Shown: positions 45,350 through 56,802 of the stretch, piece after piece
How the letters are laid out: every line of letters starts with the position of its first letter
Numbering within the stretch: position 1 is the first letter of the stretch
NCBI GenBank assembly: GCA_001051155.2
Contig: JYIP02000008.1
Coordinates: forward strand, 744,001 to 808,000
Length of the DNA: 64,000 nt
DNA from: Chrysoporthe austroafricana
Lineage: Eukaryota; Ascomycota; Sordariomycetes; Diaporthales; Cryphonectriaceae
Direction of reading: 5' to 3'
Notes under the pieces: generated by a model
What the model saw: only the letters and a program-made list of their open reading frames with translations
Told to the model about the DNA's origin: nothing
Database searches by the model: none
Position numbers and translations under genes: made by a program

Positions 45350-46132
45350 CCATACTTAGGGACTACCATCCATCTGGGAGATGAGGATGGTGCTGGTCTA
45401 GTGTGTTGTCAACACTGGATCCTGGAAGGAAAAAGGGGCTTAGGATCAGTTGCCAGCTCCTATTGCAGATTCCTCAGAGAGCGTCCGACGTTACGTCAGC
45501 TCAGTCCAGGGCAGCGGCTTCCCTGCCAGCTCTCCTGGTTCTGGTGTATACTGAAGAAGCGGTTGGGAGAATAGGTGAACGCAACATCTGTTGCGCCTGG
45601 GAAAGTTCCCTCCGGCTAAGCTGACGAAAGAGGTTTCTCCCTCTGTAGTGATCTGAATAAATGTATTTGTTATTTTAATGTAAGGCTCTCCCGCATGCGG
45701 TCGGGCGCACCGGGCAATAGTGCTGTGTAAAAGCCGTATGATGACTTTAAATACTAGCGAATACCTATGGCACGCACTTTATTGTACCTCGAACCCAAAG
45801 TACAGATAAATCGAGCTCGCGCCTTCTTTGCTTATAGAGGAAAAGCAACAAACAGAAGGTTCTTTTTGGACCAGGAAAAAAAAGTGGGGGCGCTACCCCC
45901 GGCAAGGGCCAGGGATCAGGCCAGAAATCCAACGTCGCGTCCCCCAAAGAGCCACGCGCGCTCACGACTTCCAGGTGGGCATTTAGCTGACGATTCTCAC
46001 GGGGTCAAACATATTCATTCCTACCTTGACTCGTCTTGATCGGAACCAGAAGGATTCCACATTCTGGTAACTGACAATGCCTACCTAACGACGAGGATAC
46101 ACCACGACCATCTGCTTGAACGCCAGCTCAGC
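45350..46132 (+). promoter_or_regulatory. Shared divergent upstream region (CAP10 / Pfa4)
   Basis: 783 bp separate the two ATGs, so both promoters must lie here. No separate gene is seen. Short T-rich and A-rich stretches occur, but I cannot assign particular factor sites. Confidence 0.5.
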
Positions 46133-47617
46133 ATGGCCGGCCTCCTGACGGGACTAGCGTCGGACCGCATGCAGAGGCTTTTCATACCAGCCGTCTGTCT
46201 CCTCATCTTCTTTTTGGGCTATACCTCACAATGGCTCTTGAGCACAGCAGAACACCTCGAGCCTGGTCCCATGACCCAGCGGGAAACGGCCATCTTCAAT
46301 GTCCTACTCGTCTGCGTGTCGTGGACATATTACAAAGCCTGCACCGTACCACCAGGACGGTACACCTTCCCCCCACCGAAGCCGACCGACGACGACGACA
46401 AAAAGATCGAACCCTCCTCCTCCCGCTCCCCCTCGACGACCGAGTCGAACCCAGGCCAGACGACCCCGGCCCGCTGGTGCAAGAAATGCTCTGCCCCGAA
46501 ACCCCTCCGCGCCCATCACTGCCGCCACTGCGGCACCTGCATCCCCAAGATGGACCACCACTGCCCCTGGACGGCCAACTGCGTCTCGCTCCAGACCTTC
46601 CCCTACTTCCTCCGCTTCCTGGTCTACACAAACATCGCCCTCGCCTACCTCCACTGCTGCCTGCTCTACCCGCGCTTCCGCTCCCTCTTCTGGGACGACT
46701 ACTCCCGTCTGCCCTCATACCTCGGCCCCAGCGTCCCCGCCATGGTGCACCTGACGCTGTTGGGCGGCCTCGGCGCCCTGGTGAGCATCGCCCTCGGCGT
46801 GCTGCTCATCACGACCGTCCGCAGCTGGGTACTGAACCAGACCATGATCGAGGGGTGGGAGGTCGAGCGCCACGAGGCCGTGCTGCTGCGCGCCAAGAGG
46901 GGCGGGTGGTGGACCACCGGCGACGGCGGGCCCGGCATGCGCATCCACCGCGTCGAGTTTCCCTACGACCTCGGCTTCTTCGCCAACATGGCCCAGGCCA
47001 TGGGCACCAGCAACGTCCTGTCGTGGCTTGACCCGCTTGTGGGTGGCGGCCCGATAGTCTCGGCAGAGGTGGGCAAGGGCACCGGCTGGGAGTGGGAGGA
47101 GAACGGTTTTAACGACCGCGAGGGGATGTGGCCGCCCGCGGACCCGGACAAGATGCGCCGTGCCGGGACGGAGGGGAGACGTTGGCCTAGCGGTGCTGCG
47201 GCTTCGAGGGCGGAGGTCGAGAGTATCGACAACAAATGGAGGAACCCGCAGGAGGAGATTGCTGCTTTCAAGGAGAGGCAGGAGATGGATCTGCGGAGGA
47301 GGCGGGGTCAATCGGGGGTTATTGCTGAACTGGAGGAGGACGAGGATCTTGAGGATCTGGACTATGACCATGTGGATGGCGATAGCGCTAGCGGGGGATA
47401 CGACACCGAGGAGGGTGAGGATGACGGGACTGTACCACCTATCCGCGGTCGGCCGTGGTTCGAGCATGGTGCGGACGGAGAGCCTGGGTGGACTAACTCG
47501 GAAGGTGACCGTCTGCGGGATTACGGCGTGGACGAGGACGCAGAAGATGACGATGAAGATGTCCCACTTGGCGAATTGCTGCGCAGAAGAAAGGCATACG
47601 GTAATAATGAAGCTTAG
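46133..47617 (+). CDS. PFA4: Palmitoyltransferase PFA4 (DHHC type)
   Basis: Adds palmitate to cysteines of membrane proteins (chitin synthase Chs3 in yeast), at the ER. It is a single-exon gene of 494 residues. Two transmembrane segments lie near the N terminus (about 13-35 and 49-67). The cysteine-rich domain (about 114-152) shows WCKKCSAPKPLRAHHCRHC, then CIPKMDHHCPWTANCVS, with the catalytic DHHC at about 141-144. Two further membrane segments follow (about 160-185 and 205-230). The fungal Pfa4 marker region (NQTMIEGWEVERHE, then RVEFPYDLGFFANMAQAMG) is present. The C-terminal tail is acidic and disordered, longer than in yeast but usual in filamentous ascomycetes. It ends at TAG 47615-47617, 279 bp from the convergent myosin gene's stop. 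Confidence 0.93.
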   Translation: MAGLLTGLASDRMQRLFIPAVCLLIFFLGYTSQWLLSTAEHLEPGPMTQRETAIFNVLLVCVSWTYYKACTVPPGRYTFPPPKPTDDDDKKIEPSSSRSPSTTESNPGQTTPARWCKKCSAPKPLRAHHCRHCGTCIPKMDHHCPWTANCVSLQTFPYFLRFLVYTNIALAYLHCCLLYPRFRSLFWDDYSRLPSYLGPSVPAMVHLTLLGGLGALVSIALGVLLITTVRSWVLNQTMIEGWEVERHEAVLLRAKRGGWWTTGDGGPGMRIHRVEFPYDLGFFANMAQAMGTSNVLSWLDPLVGGGPIVSAEVGKGTGWEWEENGFNDREGMWPPADPDKMRRAGTEGRRWPSGAAASRAEVESIDNKWRNPQEEIAAFKERQEMDLRRRRGQSGVIAELEEDEDLEDLDYDHVDGDSASGGYDTEEGEDDGTVPPIRGRPWFEHGADGEPGWTNSEGDRLRDYGVDEDAEDDDEDVPLGELLRRRKAYGNNEA

Positions 47618-47896
47618 AAACGCCTCTATAGATACGCCTCGGCTCGTTGCCCGACGAATAACAAGAGGTGCTGACACCCCGATAAATCTAAACTGCGGAT
47701 GTCGAAGTGCCTGAAGATCATAAAGCACCCAATCCAAATAAGTACTGTTCGTCACCAATCGATTCAGCCTGCCAGAGGAAAATGAACAGCCAACCGGGCT
47801 ATGCACATCAATTGAACCTCCGTAGAAAAGCAGTCAACCAGCCAAACCATCGTCTTTCTATGACCAGCTTTTAGCAATTCTCCAATTCCTACTAGC

Positions 47897-50800
47897 TCAC
47901 CAATCCTCATCCTCGTCCTTCCTAGCCATAGCATTCTTCCTTGCCAACAGCGCGTCCGCCAGACTGCCCGCCAAGCTTGGCGTTGGCGTGTTGCTCCTGC
48001 TGCTATCTGATCCATTGGCTCCAGCCAGGCTCATCCCCGAGTCACGGGCCTGCAGGGCTGCAGGCTTCTTACCTGGGCGCGCGGGCGGTGTCGGTGCCGC
48101 CGGCTTGGCACGCCCGTTAGGGGGCGGAGGCGGCGCTCGTGAGGCGGCTGGCGGCGGCGCGGGTGCTTGTTCTTCGACGTAGGCGGCGGGCACCCATGCT
48201 TGCCCGCTTGCGTTTTTGGCGAGCCACCATCCTGTTTCGTTATCAGTACTTAGCTTAAGAAGTATGAGACAGTCCGCTAAAACGTACCATTATTTTCCTT
48301 CTGAACGACCTCAACCATATCACCGGCCCGTATCGACAACTCGTTTTCCTTGGTGCCAGCAAAGTCGTACAGCACCTTGGCCATGATCTTGGCCCTTGCT
48401 GGCGGTGCAGCAGGAGGCGGCGGGGGCGGCACACGGGTTGCAGAAGCAGCCGACGTGTTTCGGGTATGTGATGGAATGGACACCGGCGCAGGCACGGGCC
48501 TTGACGCAGCCTTCGGCACCGGTGCTGCCCGAGGAGCCGCGGCCGCAACCGCAGCCCCGGCTCCAGGACGGGGCTGAGGCGTCCTGTTATTCATTATTCT
48601 CGAGGGTCGCCCGTTCGGCCCACCAGGCTTAATGAGCTTGCCCCTGGTGATAGGTCTTGGAGGGACAGGCTTTGCCTTGGGCATTGGCCTTGATAGCGAG
48701 TTCGAGGGCTCACCGGACTGTGTGTGTACGGCACCGCTCTTATAGAAGTCCACTGCTGTCGGCGCGTCCTTCAATACCTTGACGATCTGTATCTTATTCG
48801 GCTTCTTCGCATATTCGATGGTTTCCGCAATCTTAAGGTTGAAACCACCTGGCATGACCCGTTGCATCTGAGTGAACATTTCGGTCTTCAAGACACAGTT
48901 CATGAAAGGGTCAGCTTCTTGCGGTGAGCCGACACCAAGAGAGAACCAGTCGTCCCGAGCTGTTGATGTACTGATGAATTTGATGGCTCCTATGGGGACC
49001 GCACGATCGATGATGATCTGGAGTTGGTTATTGGCGAGCATCTGTGAGACGATATAGAACTTGCTGTTGGTAACGATGAGAATCCTTGGGCTTGGTTTGC
49101 TTGAACGACCGAACTTGGCCTCCAAGATTTCACCACGGGAAGAGAAGACCGCCTTCTCATTGCTTCCCAGTCCAATGGCGTTGCGTACTTGACTGCCAGG
49201 CCCACTGGTAGCATTGATACCCAAGTAGTCGCCCAAGAATCGACGGGAGCCTAACAGACTGAAGCGTCGCCTCTCCTTCCGGTTTTGCAGGAGGCGATGC
49301 CCCTGATCTCGCAGCTGCAGGTACTCAGCTCCAGTGCGCTTCTTGCGCCAGAACCGCTGAATACGAGTCGCCGATTCGGCTCTGTATGCGAGGTACGCCC
49401 GCCACATTCGTTGGATACGTGTCGCCATGTTGTGCCAATAGCGGTCTCGCATGTGCTCCAGGGCAAAAAGTGTCTCTGGAGACTTTATGAAAGCCTTCGT
49501 CACACCCATCTGCCATTCCTCTTGTGGGATGCTCGTATCCTTCAGAATCTGCTTCACAGCAGCATCATATGAGCCTGACCACGTGTACTCGCCGGCGTAA
49601 GATGTCGCCGGAGATAACAAGAAGAAACGATCGGTAAATTTCTCAAAGCTCTGGCGGTATGCGAAACCAGCTCGGCGGATGCGCACGTTTTCTTGAAGAC
49701 CCAAGTATTTGATTTGATGCAGCACGTTCGGAACATTGTACTCGGTGGGCGACTTGTTCTCGTTTGGTTTGATTGTCCGGATGTATGACGGCTGACATTT
49801 CATCAGGGTCTCCACGAGCGCGTTTGCTGAAGCCCTTATTCTGTCACCAGCCGATGGCGGCTGTTTTCTGTTATCCTGATCGACCTCGTGCGGGAAGAGA
49901 GTGTGGATGAACTTGTTCTGACTGCGCTGGAACAGGTTCTGAACTCCCTTCAAGAGCTGATCTTTGCATTTGTCCGTTATGCCGTCGACTGTGTAGCTTA
50001 CGTCTCCAGCATAATGCCTAATGATGAAGCTCCCCTGACGCGGCGTCAAGTTGGCATTGGACATGCCATTGATGGCCTGCATGAAGGTGCGGTCGCAAGC
50101 ACTGGGGTCTGCGTGCGCGGTCTTGGTGGCATCCTTCATGGCAGAAAAAATACCTGGAGGGCGGACGGTCTCGATCAGGTCACAGACAACCTTGTTGTCG
50201 AAATACGTGATCGGTGTCCACTTGATCTGCTCCCGGGCATATTCCTCCTGCTCTGCCTTGAGCGTCAATTGGATGAAGATTTGTTGCAGTTTCTCATTGA
50301 CATAGTTGATGCATAGCTGCTCAAAGCTGTTCTTCTCGAAGATCTCGAAGCCGTAGATATCGAGAATGCCAATAGAATTCGATGTCGTCTGCCTGGCCTT
50401 GAGGGACTGGTTGACTCTTTCCACGATCCAGTCAAAGAGGTTGTTGTAAATAGCCTTAGCGAGCGCATCTCGGGTAGCTGTTGCTTGCGCAATGTTTGCA
50501 GGCGATTCGATGACCTCTCCATTCCTCGGTGTCAATATGCGGATGGTGATGGCCTTGATGAGCGACTGAGGGTCTACTTCCAACAAGTATGCCAAGAACT
50601 CCACCACGGATTGATCAGACACTGCCGCGTACCCATCGTCATCCTCGCGGAATACCAGGTTGCCAGTCCACAATATTGCTGCCAGCATCCTGAATATGTT
50701 GTCCTGCTCTGCCTGTGAGAGGCCAATGACCTTCATAGCGTTCAGCGTGTCTTGAAACTCTGCTAGATCGTCGATGCCGTCGACGTCGAGACACTTGGAG

Positions 50801-51712
50801 CGGCTTGTGTAGAGATATGTTTCCGGCTTTTGTATGCCAAAGAGCTCGCGGTGCTGCTGCGATGCGCCCTTGGTGAACTGGTAGAAGATGTGGAAATTTC
50901 GCTCGTTGGTGATCTGGCCGACGACCCGGGTCTTTTCGAGCAGGTAGTTGGTGATGTCGGCTCCTATGGGTTCGCCCTGTGCGTTGAAGTATATCTGAAG
51001 GTATTTGCCGAACCGCGAGGAGTTGTTATTCCGCAGCGTTTTCGCGTTTCCAAAGGACTCCAGCAGGGGGTTGGTTGCCAGCACCATGTCCTTCACCTTC
51101 TGGATATCCCCTGTCTCTCCACCTGACACGTTCGCGATGTACTGCATGATGCGCTTCGCAGCTTCGGTCTTGCCAGCACCTGATTCACCCGAGATGATGA
51201 CACACTGGTTGTCGTTATAGGCCTTCATGTTGTAGTATGCGGACTCGGCAATGGCGAAGACGTGGGGAGGCATCTCTAGCCTGTTCTTGCCCCTGTAGCT
51301 GTCGAGGACCTGTTCGGTATAGATGCCGAGGTCGCGGAACGGGTTGACGGAGACCAGCACGTGGCCAATATAGGTGTAGATCTCGGCGCCCTCAAACCGC
51401 TTCTTCAGGTTGTCGTTGATGGCCTCGTTGGACACCTTGCTCAGGAGGGTCAGGTCGGACACGCCAATCTCCTTCTTCTTGGTCGTCTCGAAGGTGGCCT
51501 TCTTCGGCCTCGCGCCGCCGGAGCCGGCATGGCCGCCACCGGACGCAGCAGCCGCGCCGCCGTGCTTGGCCCCCTTATCTTTGCGGCGGTTCGTGATACC
51601 CTGTGGTCATGTGTGAGCGGGCGGGATGTCCACGCGACGTGGAAGCTCGTGGGAGCTCGTGAGAGCTGGAGCCGGAGCTGGAGCTCGGTGCTAGTCTGGT
51701 CGGTCTTACCAT
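47897..51712 (-). CDS. myoA: Class I myosin (MyoA type)
   Basis: Actin motor for endocytosis and polarised hyphal growth; activates Arp2/3. Exons are 51712-51710 (only the ATG), 51600-48288 and 48231-47897. Introns are 51709-51601 (gtaaga...ccacag) and 48287-48232 (gtacgt...aaacag). The product is 1216 residues, the usual length. A short basic head ([22 protein letters not shown]) precedes the motor with the P-loop GESGAGKT (about 139-146), [10 protein letters not shown] switch and [22 protein letters not shown] in the cardiomyopathy-loop region carries the probable TEDS-rule serine. Two IQ motifs follow ([27 protein letters not shown]), then a TH1 membrane-binding domain, proline-rich tail, SH3 domain ([16 protein letters not shown], completed as NNGGWWLA across the last junction) and the acidic DEDEDW end for Arp2/3. 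The start is forced by GITNRR following the ATG, as in other fungal orthologues. Confidence 0.95.
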
Positions 51713-53624
51713 GGCGGGCGGTCAACGCTGTGGAAGCGCCTTCGTGACGTTTGGGCGTTTCGGTAATTCGGATACGCGGGATTCGAAGGACGGTTCAGGG
51801 GGACTGGTAGGGCTCAACTTGGGGCCCGCGCGACGCCGTAGAGTATTCTGGTGGCTCGACCTGGACAGATGCCAGAATAGAGGGCGCTCGGTCTCAACTA
51901 CCGTGATCGTGGCCGTAGTGGTCGACGTCGGTGCCTGGAGACCTGAGTGACGTGCGCATACAATTGCGTGGTGGTGGGGGACGTTTCTTGTTGCAGCTGT
52001 TGGGGGAATGAAACAGTTGCTTGGCACGAGGGCCTGGGGGGGTCCCGAGGGTCTGGCGCTTGGTTAATGGTGGTATGCGGTGACGAATTCCCTCGCCTCC
52101 GAATCAGTGCCAGCAGGTGTACTTGGCTAATGAGATGAGATGAGGGATGCTGTGCTGTGCGCTATGCGCTGTGTGCGTTGGCCAAGCGAAAGCGATGCGC
52201 TCACTCAGGCAATTACCGACCAGCCTGCTTGGCTGCTGACGTAACGCTCTGTTGGCAGCAAGCTGGGGGCTGGTGGCTCAGAACTGCTGCGCCTCAATGG
52301 CCGCACAGGGATTGCCAACCTCACTTGAGCCATTTCCAACTCGGTGCGTTCTAAAGGCTCCCTCTTCCTATAAGAGACAAGTGTGTTTTTGAAATTACTC
52401 GCGTTCGGAGGGGTTGAATCAGAAAAAGGGACCCTCTTCTCTGTCGCTGCTCCTGCTCCGTGGTAATATGATCCGAGAGCTGCTGGGCAGGTTGCGACTC
52501 TGAGCCCAACGCAGGGGAATGGACAAAATGGATGACTTCTAAGTGCGACGCTTTGTCTTCTTCTGGAATGTGAACCACTCTGGACATTGAGACCTACCTA
52601 GTATACTATCTCTCCCGCTCCCACCGCGCTACGTTTGGCGCCCCCGTCCGCGTCACGACCATCCACTGTGGCAACGTGCCAAGGTCCACGAACCGCCACA
52701 CCCTGATGCCGCAGCAGGTGAGGCTGTGGGCACGCCGCCCTGTTATCCTACAACAGGGCCTGGGAATTTCTATGGTGCGCTTGGTTACAATCACAATCAC
52801 TACAAAGTTCCTAAGCAGGGTCAGGCACTAGTATTGGGCCAAGATGGTTCATGAGGTTAGAGAGATCTGGTCGTTGAAGAGCCTCAGAAGCTCGTCACCG
52901 AGATGGAGCTCGACAACAACACTGCTTGTCCTGTGTAGGAAGACATGATTCATGTTGACGCTGGGAGGGAAGACCAGTACTTCGCGAGGGGGCAAAGAGT
53001 CCAGCGCATCAATAATTCAAACTGTAAAATGTAAGATCAGAAGGCATGGAATCCATCCCTCAGATCTGCGTACAGAGCTGGCGTCTGTCTCGGTATCTAT
53101 GGGCATTCACATTTTATTGTATATAAGCAGGAGAGAAGCCTAGGTGATCCTACACCTAGCTACCTTGCCCTTTTCGCGCAACAACGAGGTTTCTAACTTG
53201 ACCATCATTAGACCTTACCTTGCAGCACGGTGACAGCATCATTCGCCCCGGAGCTTTATACTAGCGTGGGTGGGTGCAACGATGGTCCAAAGCAGCTGCT
53301 AGGTCCGTAGGAACATATTCTGCTATAGTCTCAGAGAGCAGCACCAAAGAAAAACCATGTACTTTAGAATCTTGCCAACAATTAAGAGCAAAGCATTTAC
53401 GTGCTTCATGTTCGCAATACAGAAGAAGAACTGCTTCAAAAGCTGCGCAGGAAAATAATAATGGGAATAACGGTGCTCTCGGACAAGTATGCACCGAGAT
53501 TATATACAGGTATTCTTATTCGACGAGATGATCCGGTATCATTCTGTTGTTTGAAGTTTATTTTGCCTCGCTTTGTATGAGGACGTACTGCAGAGTCGAT
53601 TTACTATATGCTGTCATTTATTGT

Positions 53625-53652
53625 ATTAATATGGTTTCTTCAACATATTAAT
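53625..53652. repeat. 9-bp inverted repeat ATTAATATG/CATATTAAT
   Basis: Perfect arms at 53625-53633 and 53644-53652 with a 10-bp loop in AT-rich DNA. It could fold as a small hairpin; chance is possible at this base composition. Confidence 0.65.
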
Positions 53653-54174
53653 GGATTTCCGGATCTTATGTTTAGAACTGAGACGTTCGCGCGAGTTTTA
53701 TCAAGCTGCCCCCCTCCTCCGGCACTCATTTGCGCTCCTGGGAGGCTGACCACTGTTGAGTGGAAACAGAACAGCGCAAGATGAAAAAATTGTATACAAG
53801 AACATGCCATCTTTGACAAAGCCTATATTGAAGTGAAGCAAATCCTTATATATGGGAACATGAGGTCTGGTAAGCCACCTTGATAATACGGTCTGTGTAT
53901 TGGATGCACCGTGCACGGAAATTCCCTTCTTTTCTTCTTCTTTGATAAGACGTATCAAGTAATTGAAGACTTCTACAGCTGACATGTGAGTATCGACGAA
54001 GCCTTGAGTTCCACGTGGCCTGCCCGACCTCTGGGCACGAGAAATCAGCAGGAGCTTGTTTTGACCTTTTGAGATGTTGCGGGGAGCGCATGCCATGAGC
54101 TGGATTTTGCTGGAACTTCAAAATGCACTTATGTCTAACACGATTAAACATACTCCAAGTCTAACCACATTGAG

Positions 54175-54777
54175 TCACAATGCACTGGTACTTCTTCTGC
54201 CGGTCCTACTGTAAATTTGAGGTCTTGCCGTTTCCGAGGATGGGGCAAACCGTAAAACAAGGTCGTATTGGAAGGCATGCTCGGGGCTGAGATACCAACA
54301 CGATCTCTTGAGAATTGAGTCGACCATGGGAGCAGAAGGATCAACTTGTTCACGACATTGCCGGGCACATGCTGCTACACCTGGAGTCTGACTGTTCTTG
54401 GCAAAAGTGCATCTGGCACCGGGAGGAGGACCCTGGCCCACATATATATCCAGGAGATCATGCTCCACCCTGGCCGCCAGCCGATCGAGTCCATCTTTGT
54501 GCATTGCATACCCGTCATGTCTACACTTAGCTCTGCTGCCCGGTATTGCTAAATTGAATTCGATGGTCTGATATCGTCTCGTCTCACCATGGCGGCTTAG
54601 GTAGTCGGCCAGGGCTTCTGTGGTAGTCACAGGCCGTCCGAAAATCATCGCACCAGTATGGCAGTTGAGATCTGCCCTGTGGCTTGAGCGTCGCCCGCAG
54701 CCGCGAGGTCTTAACAAGCTTCTTCCAGCCACGGTTTCATACCCGGGGCGTTTGAAACCCACCGTCCACATCTGCAT
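54175..54777 (-). CDS. Hypothetical 200-residue ORF (doubtful)
   Basis: This is an uninterrupted minus-strand frame from ATG 54777. I do not recognise the product. It has several cysteines (CRHDGYAMHKDG, CTFAKNSQ, CARQCREQ) and a mixed charge pattern compatible with a folded protein, but no signal peptide, transmembrane segment or known motif. It stands alone in a gene-poor region, so chance openness or a decayed gene is quite possible. Confidence 0.25.
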   Translation of the reverse strand: MQMWTVGFKRPGYETVAGRSLLRPRGCGRRSSHRADLNCHTGAMIFGRPVTTTEALADYLSRHGETRRYQTIEFNLAIPGSRAKCRHDGYAMHKDGLDRLAARVEHDLLDIYVGQGPPPGARCTFAKNSQTPGVAACARQCREQVDPSAPMVDSILKRSCWYLSPEHAFQYDLVLRFAPSSETARPQIYSRTGRRSTSAL

Positions 54778-56802
54778 GACATGGGCGCTGCAAGGGGGCC
54801 GTACCCTCCTCCATGTGAGGCTCTTGAATTACGCTTAAATTTTGACATAATACTGGGTACACTCAGGTCGGACACTCGTGCATTACCCGTGACCCAATTG
54901 GCACTTATGCGCTACACCAGACCCGGGCCGCTGGAGAGGTGTGGCGCGGTGACAGGTCCATCTCACGATCATTCGACAGATAGACTTTCTAGGGTCTCTA
55001 TCGAACGATTTCTGGACCAGGGTGGGTGAATCTTTCCCACTTTAGCTTCCTGGATGGCTTGAAGATGTTCAGACCCGGACAATTTGGCGCTTGGCAATAA
55101 ATGTCGGCCGGAATTTGCACGCTGCGGCACATGCCGCACGCTGCCCTCAATCCTCGATCAATAGACGGAGCCCTACTACATAGTTAGTGGTGCCTCGGAG
55201 TCGCACCCTCGCTAGTGCTATCGGATCCCTGTAGGCGATCCGACGTACCTCATGCGTGGCGTGGAAGAGCCCCTACTCAATACGACTTGTGGGTTCCCGA
55301 AGTCTGACAGCCGTAGAAGACCTATCTCGACTGCGTCTAGTCCAGACAGAAGCCAACATAGGTGCCCAACACTTGCAGTTGAGATGCGAGGTTTGGCCCC
55401 TATCATTAAGGTTCCAATATTCTGTAAGCGGGCCGGTGAAGATGCGACCGCCCCCGCGGCCATTCTGCCCAGATGTGGAGTGGCACCGAGCTCCACGCAG
55501 ACGGCGGACCTCATTGGGTTGTAGCTATCGTCGAGGAGCCCCTGGTGTTGGTTTAGCGCTGGCCTCCAGGTGCCCGTCTAGCGAATCCCGTCGGTCCTCT
55601 GCACCTTGCAGCTTTGGATCTGGCCTCTCACTTCATTATCCTAAGCGCCGAGGGTTCTGTCACACTTCGTCTGCAGGTCACAGAGTGGACTGGCTGCTAT
55701 TCATAGACCCGGCCTGCTCTTCGACCCTCACCTCACGTCTTCGTATGCCGGGTCGGTCTGGTCTCTTTCTTCTCGCACAATTCCAGCAACGCTCATAACG
55801 AACTGACGATATGTCGTGATGAATGCACACTGTCTGTTTATGAAGTGATACCCCGGTTCGAGCCCGCGCAGTCTCCGAATACGTTGTTTAGGCGGCTCAC
55901 CATTCGACGAAGCCGTATCCTGGTCCGCCCGAAACACCAGATCAGCCTCATCGCGACTCCGATCATTGCGATCTCCGACGCGGCTCGTCTCAACTTTTGG
56001 ACTGCGGTGTATCGCATTGCCCTGCCAATTTGGCAGCACCGGCCGTTGATCCAACCTGGAACGACCACTACTCGAGCGAAACCCTCTCCAGCGTATGATC
56101 TACATCGCCCTCAGGGTCCCGTCCTAGCTTATCCTGGGCTCCGGACTGGCTTGACCTCGTCCAAATTCCCATTGACGGGCCGGCAATAGCGAACGACCCT
56201 ACAGCCACTGCTTAATCTGTGAAACCCAAAGACATCTGATGGCCGCAGGTGGATTGGGCGTTTCATGGACAAACTGACATCCGAACACTGGCATCCAAGG
56301 TTGTAACTGTGACTCTCATCCTCCGGGATAGGGCTCATCTGTATCGCACCCCAAGAGTGGGCTGTCCTTGTTGGTACCCCCCGGTCCAGCCACCTCCTGG
56401 TGACTCTCCCTTTATGACTACCATCTCACCCGCTATTGAGTGTCTGGGCGACTTTTACTCTTCGTCCTCCCCTCAGTTGGCAAGGCCGGAAGTATTGTCA
56501 AATTTACTTCGAGCCTCCACCTTGGCATCCTTTCTCTTCAGTCGCTGCTGGCTCAGACCGCTCTTTTCTAACTCGAGTTGATCTTTAGTTCAAGTGTGTT
56601 GTTTGGTCTAGAAATATTGTAATACAGAGGGACAGGTGGACTCGGGATCAAGACAGTTGGGGATCTCTACTTCGACACGCCATCGCCTTCGAGGTCGCCG
56701 CCAGTTGACGTGATAATCGAATCACCAAATCAAACGTCGCCGGTCGACACGTAATCCGGGTTCTGGGAACGAGGCGGAGGATCAGTGCAAGGCTTCGACA
56801 CG

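Larger units (their letters stand above)
51713..56802. other. 5 kb gene-poor region
   Basis: This runs from upstream of the myosin gene to the NoxA start. No recognised protein, tRNA or transposon motif is seen. There is one long minus-strand frame (54175-54777, listed separately), a perfect 9-bp inverted repeat ATTAATATG/CATATTAAT at 53625-53652, and AT-rich DNA around 53.5-54.1 kb. Confidence 0.55.

Noticed and set aside
46231..47031. 266-residue plus-strand ORF overlapping Pfa4
   Set aside because: It is an Arg/Pro-rich shadow of the GC-rich Pfa4 reading frame.
55846..55872. tRNA-like T-arm sequence (GGTTCGAGCC)
   Set aside because: The flanking bases do not pair, and no acceptor or anticodon stem can be drawn.
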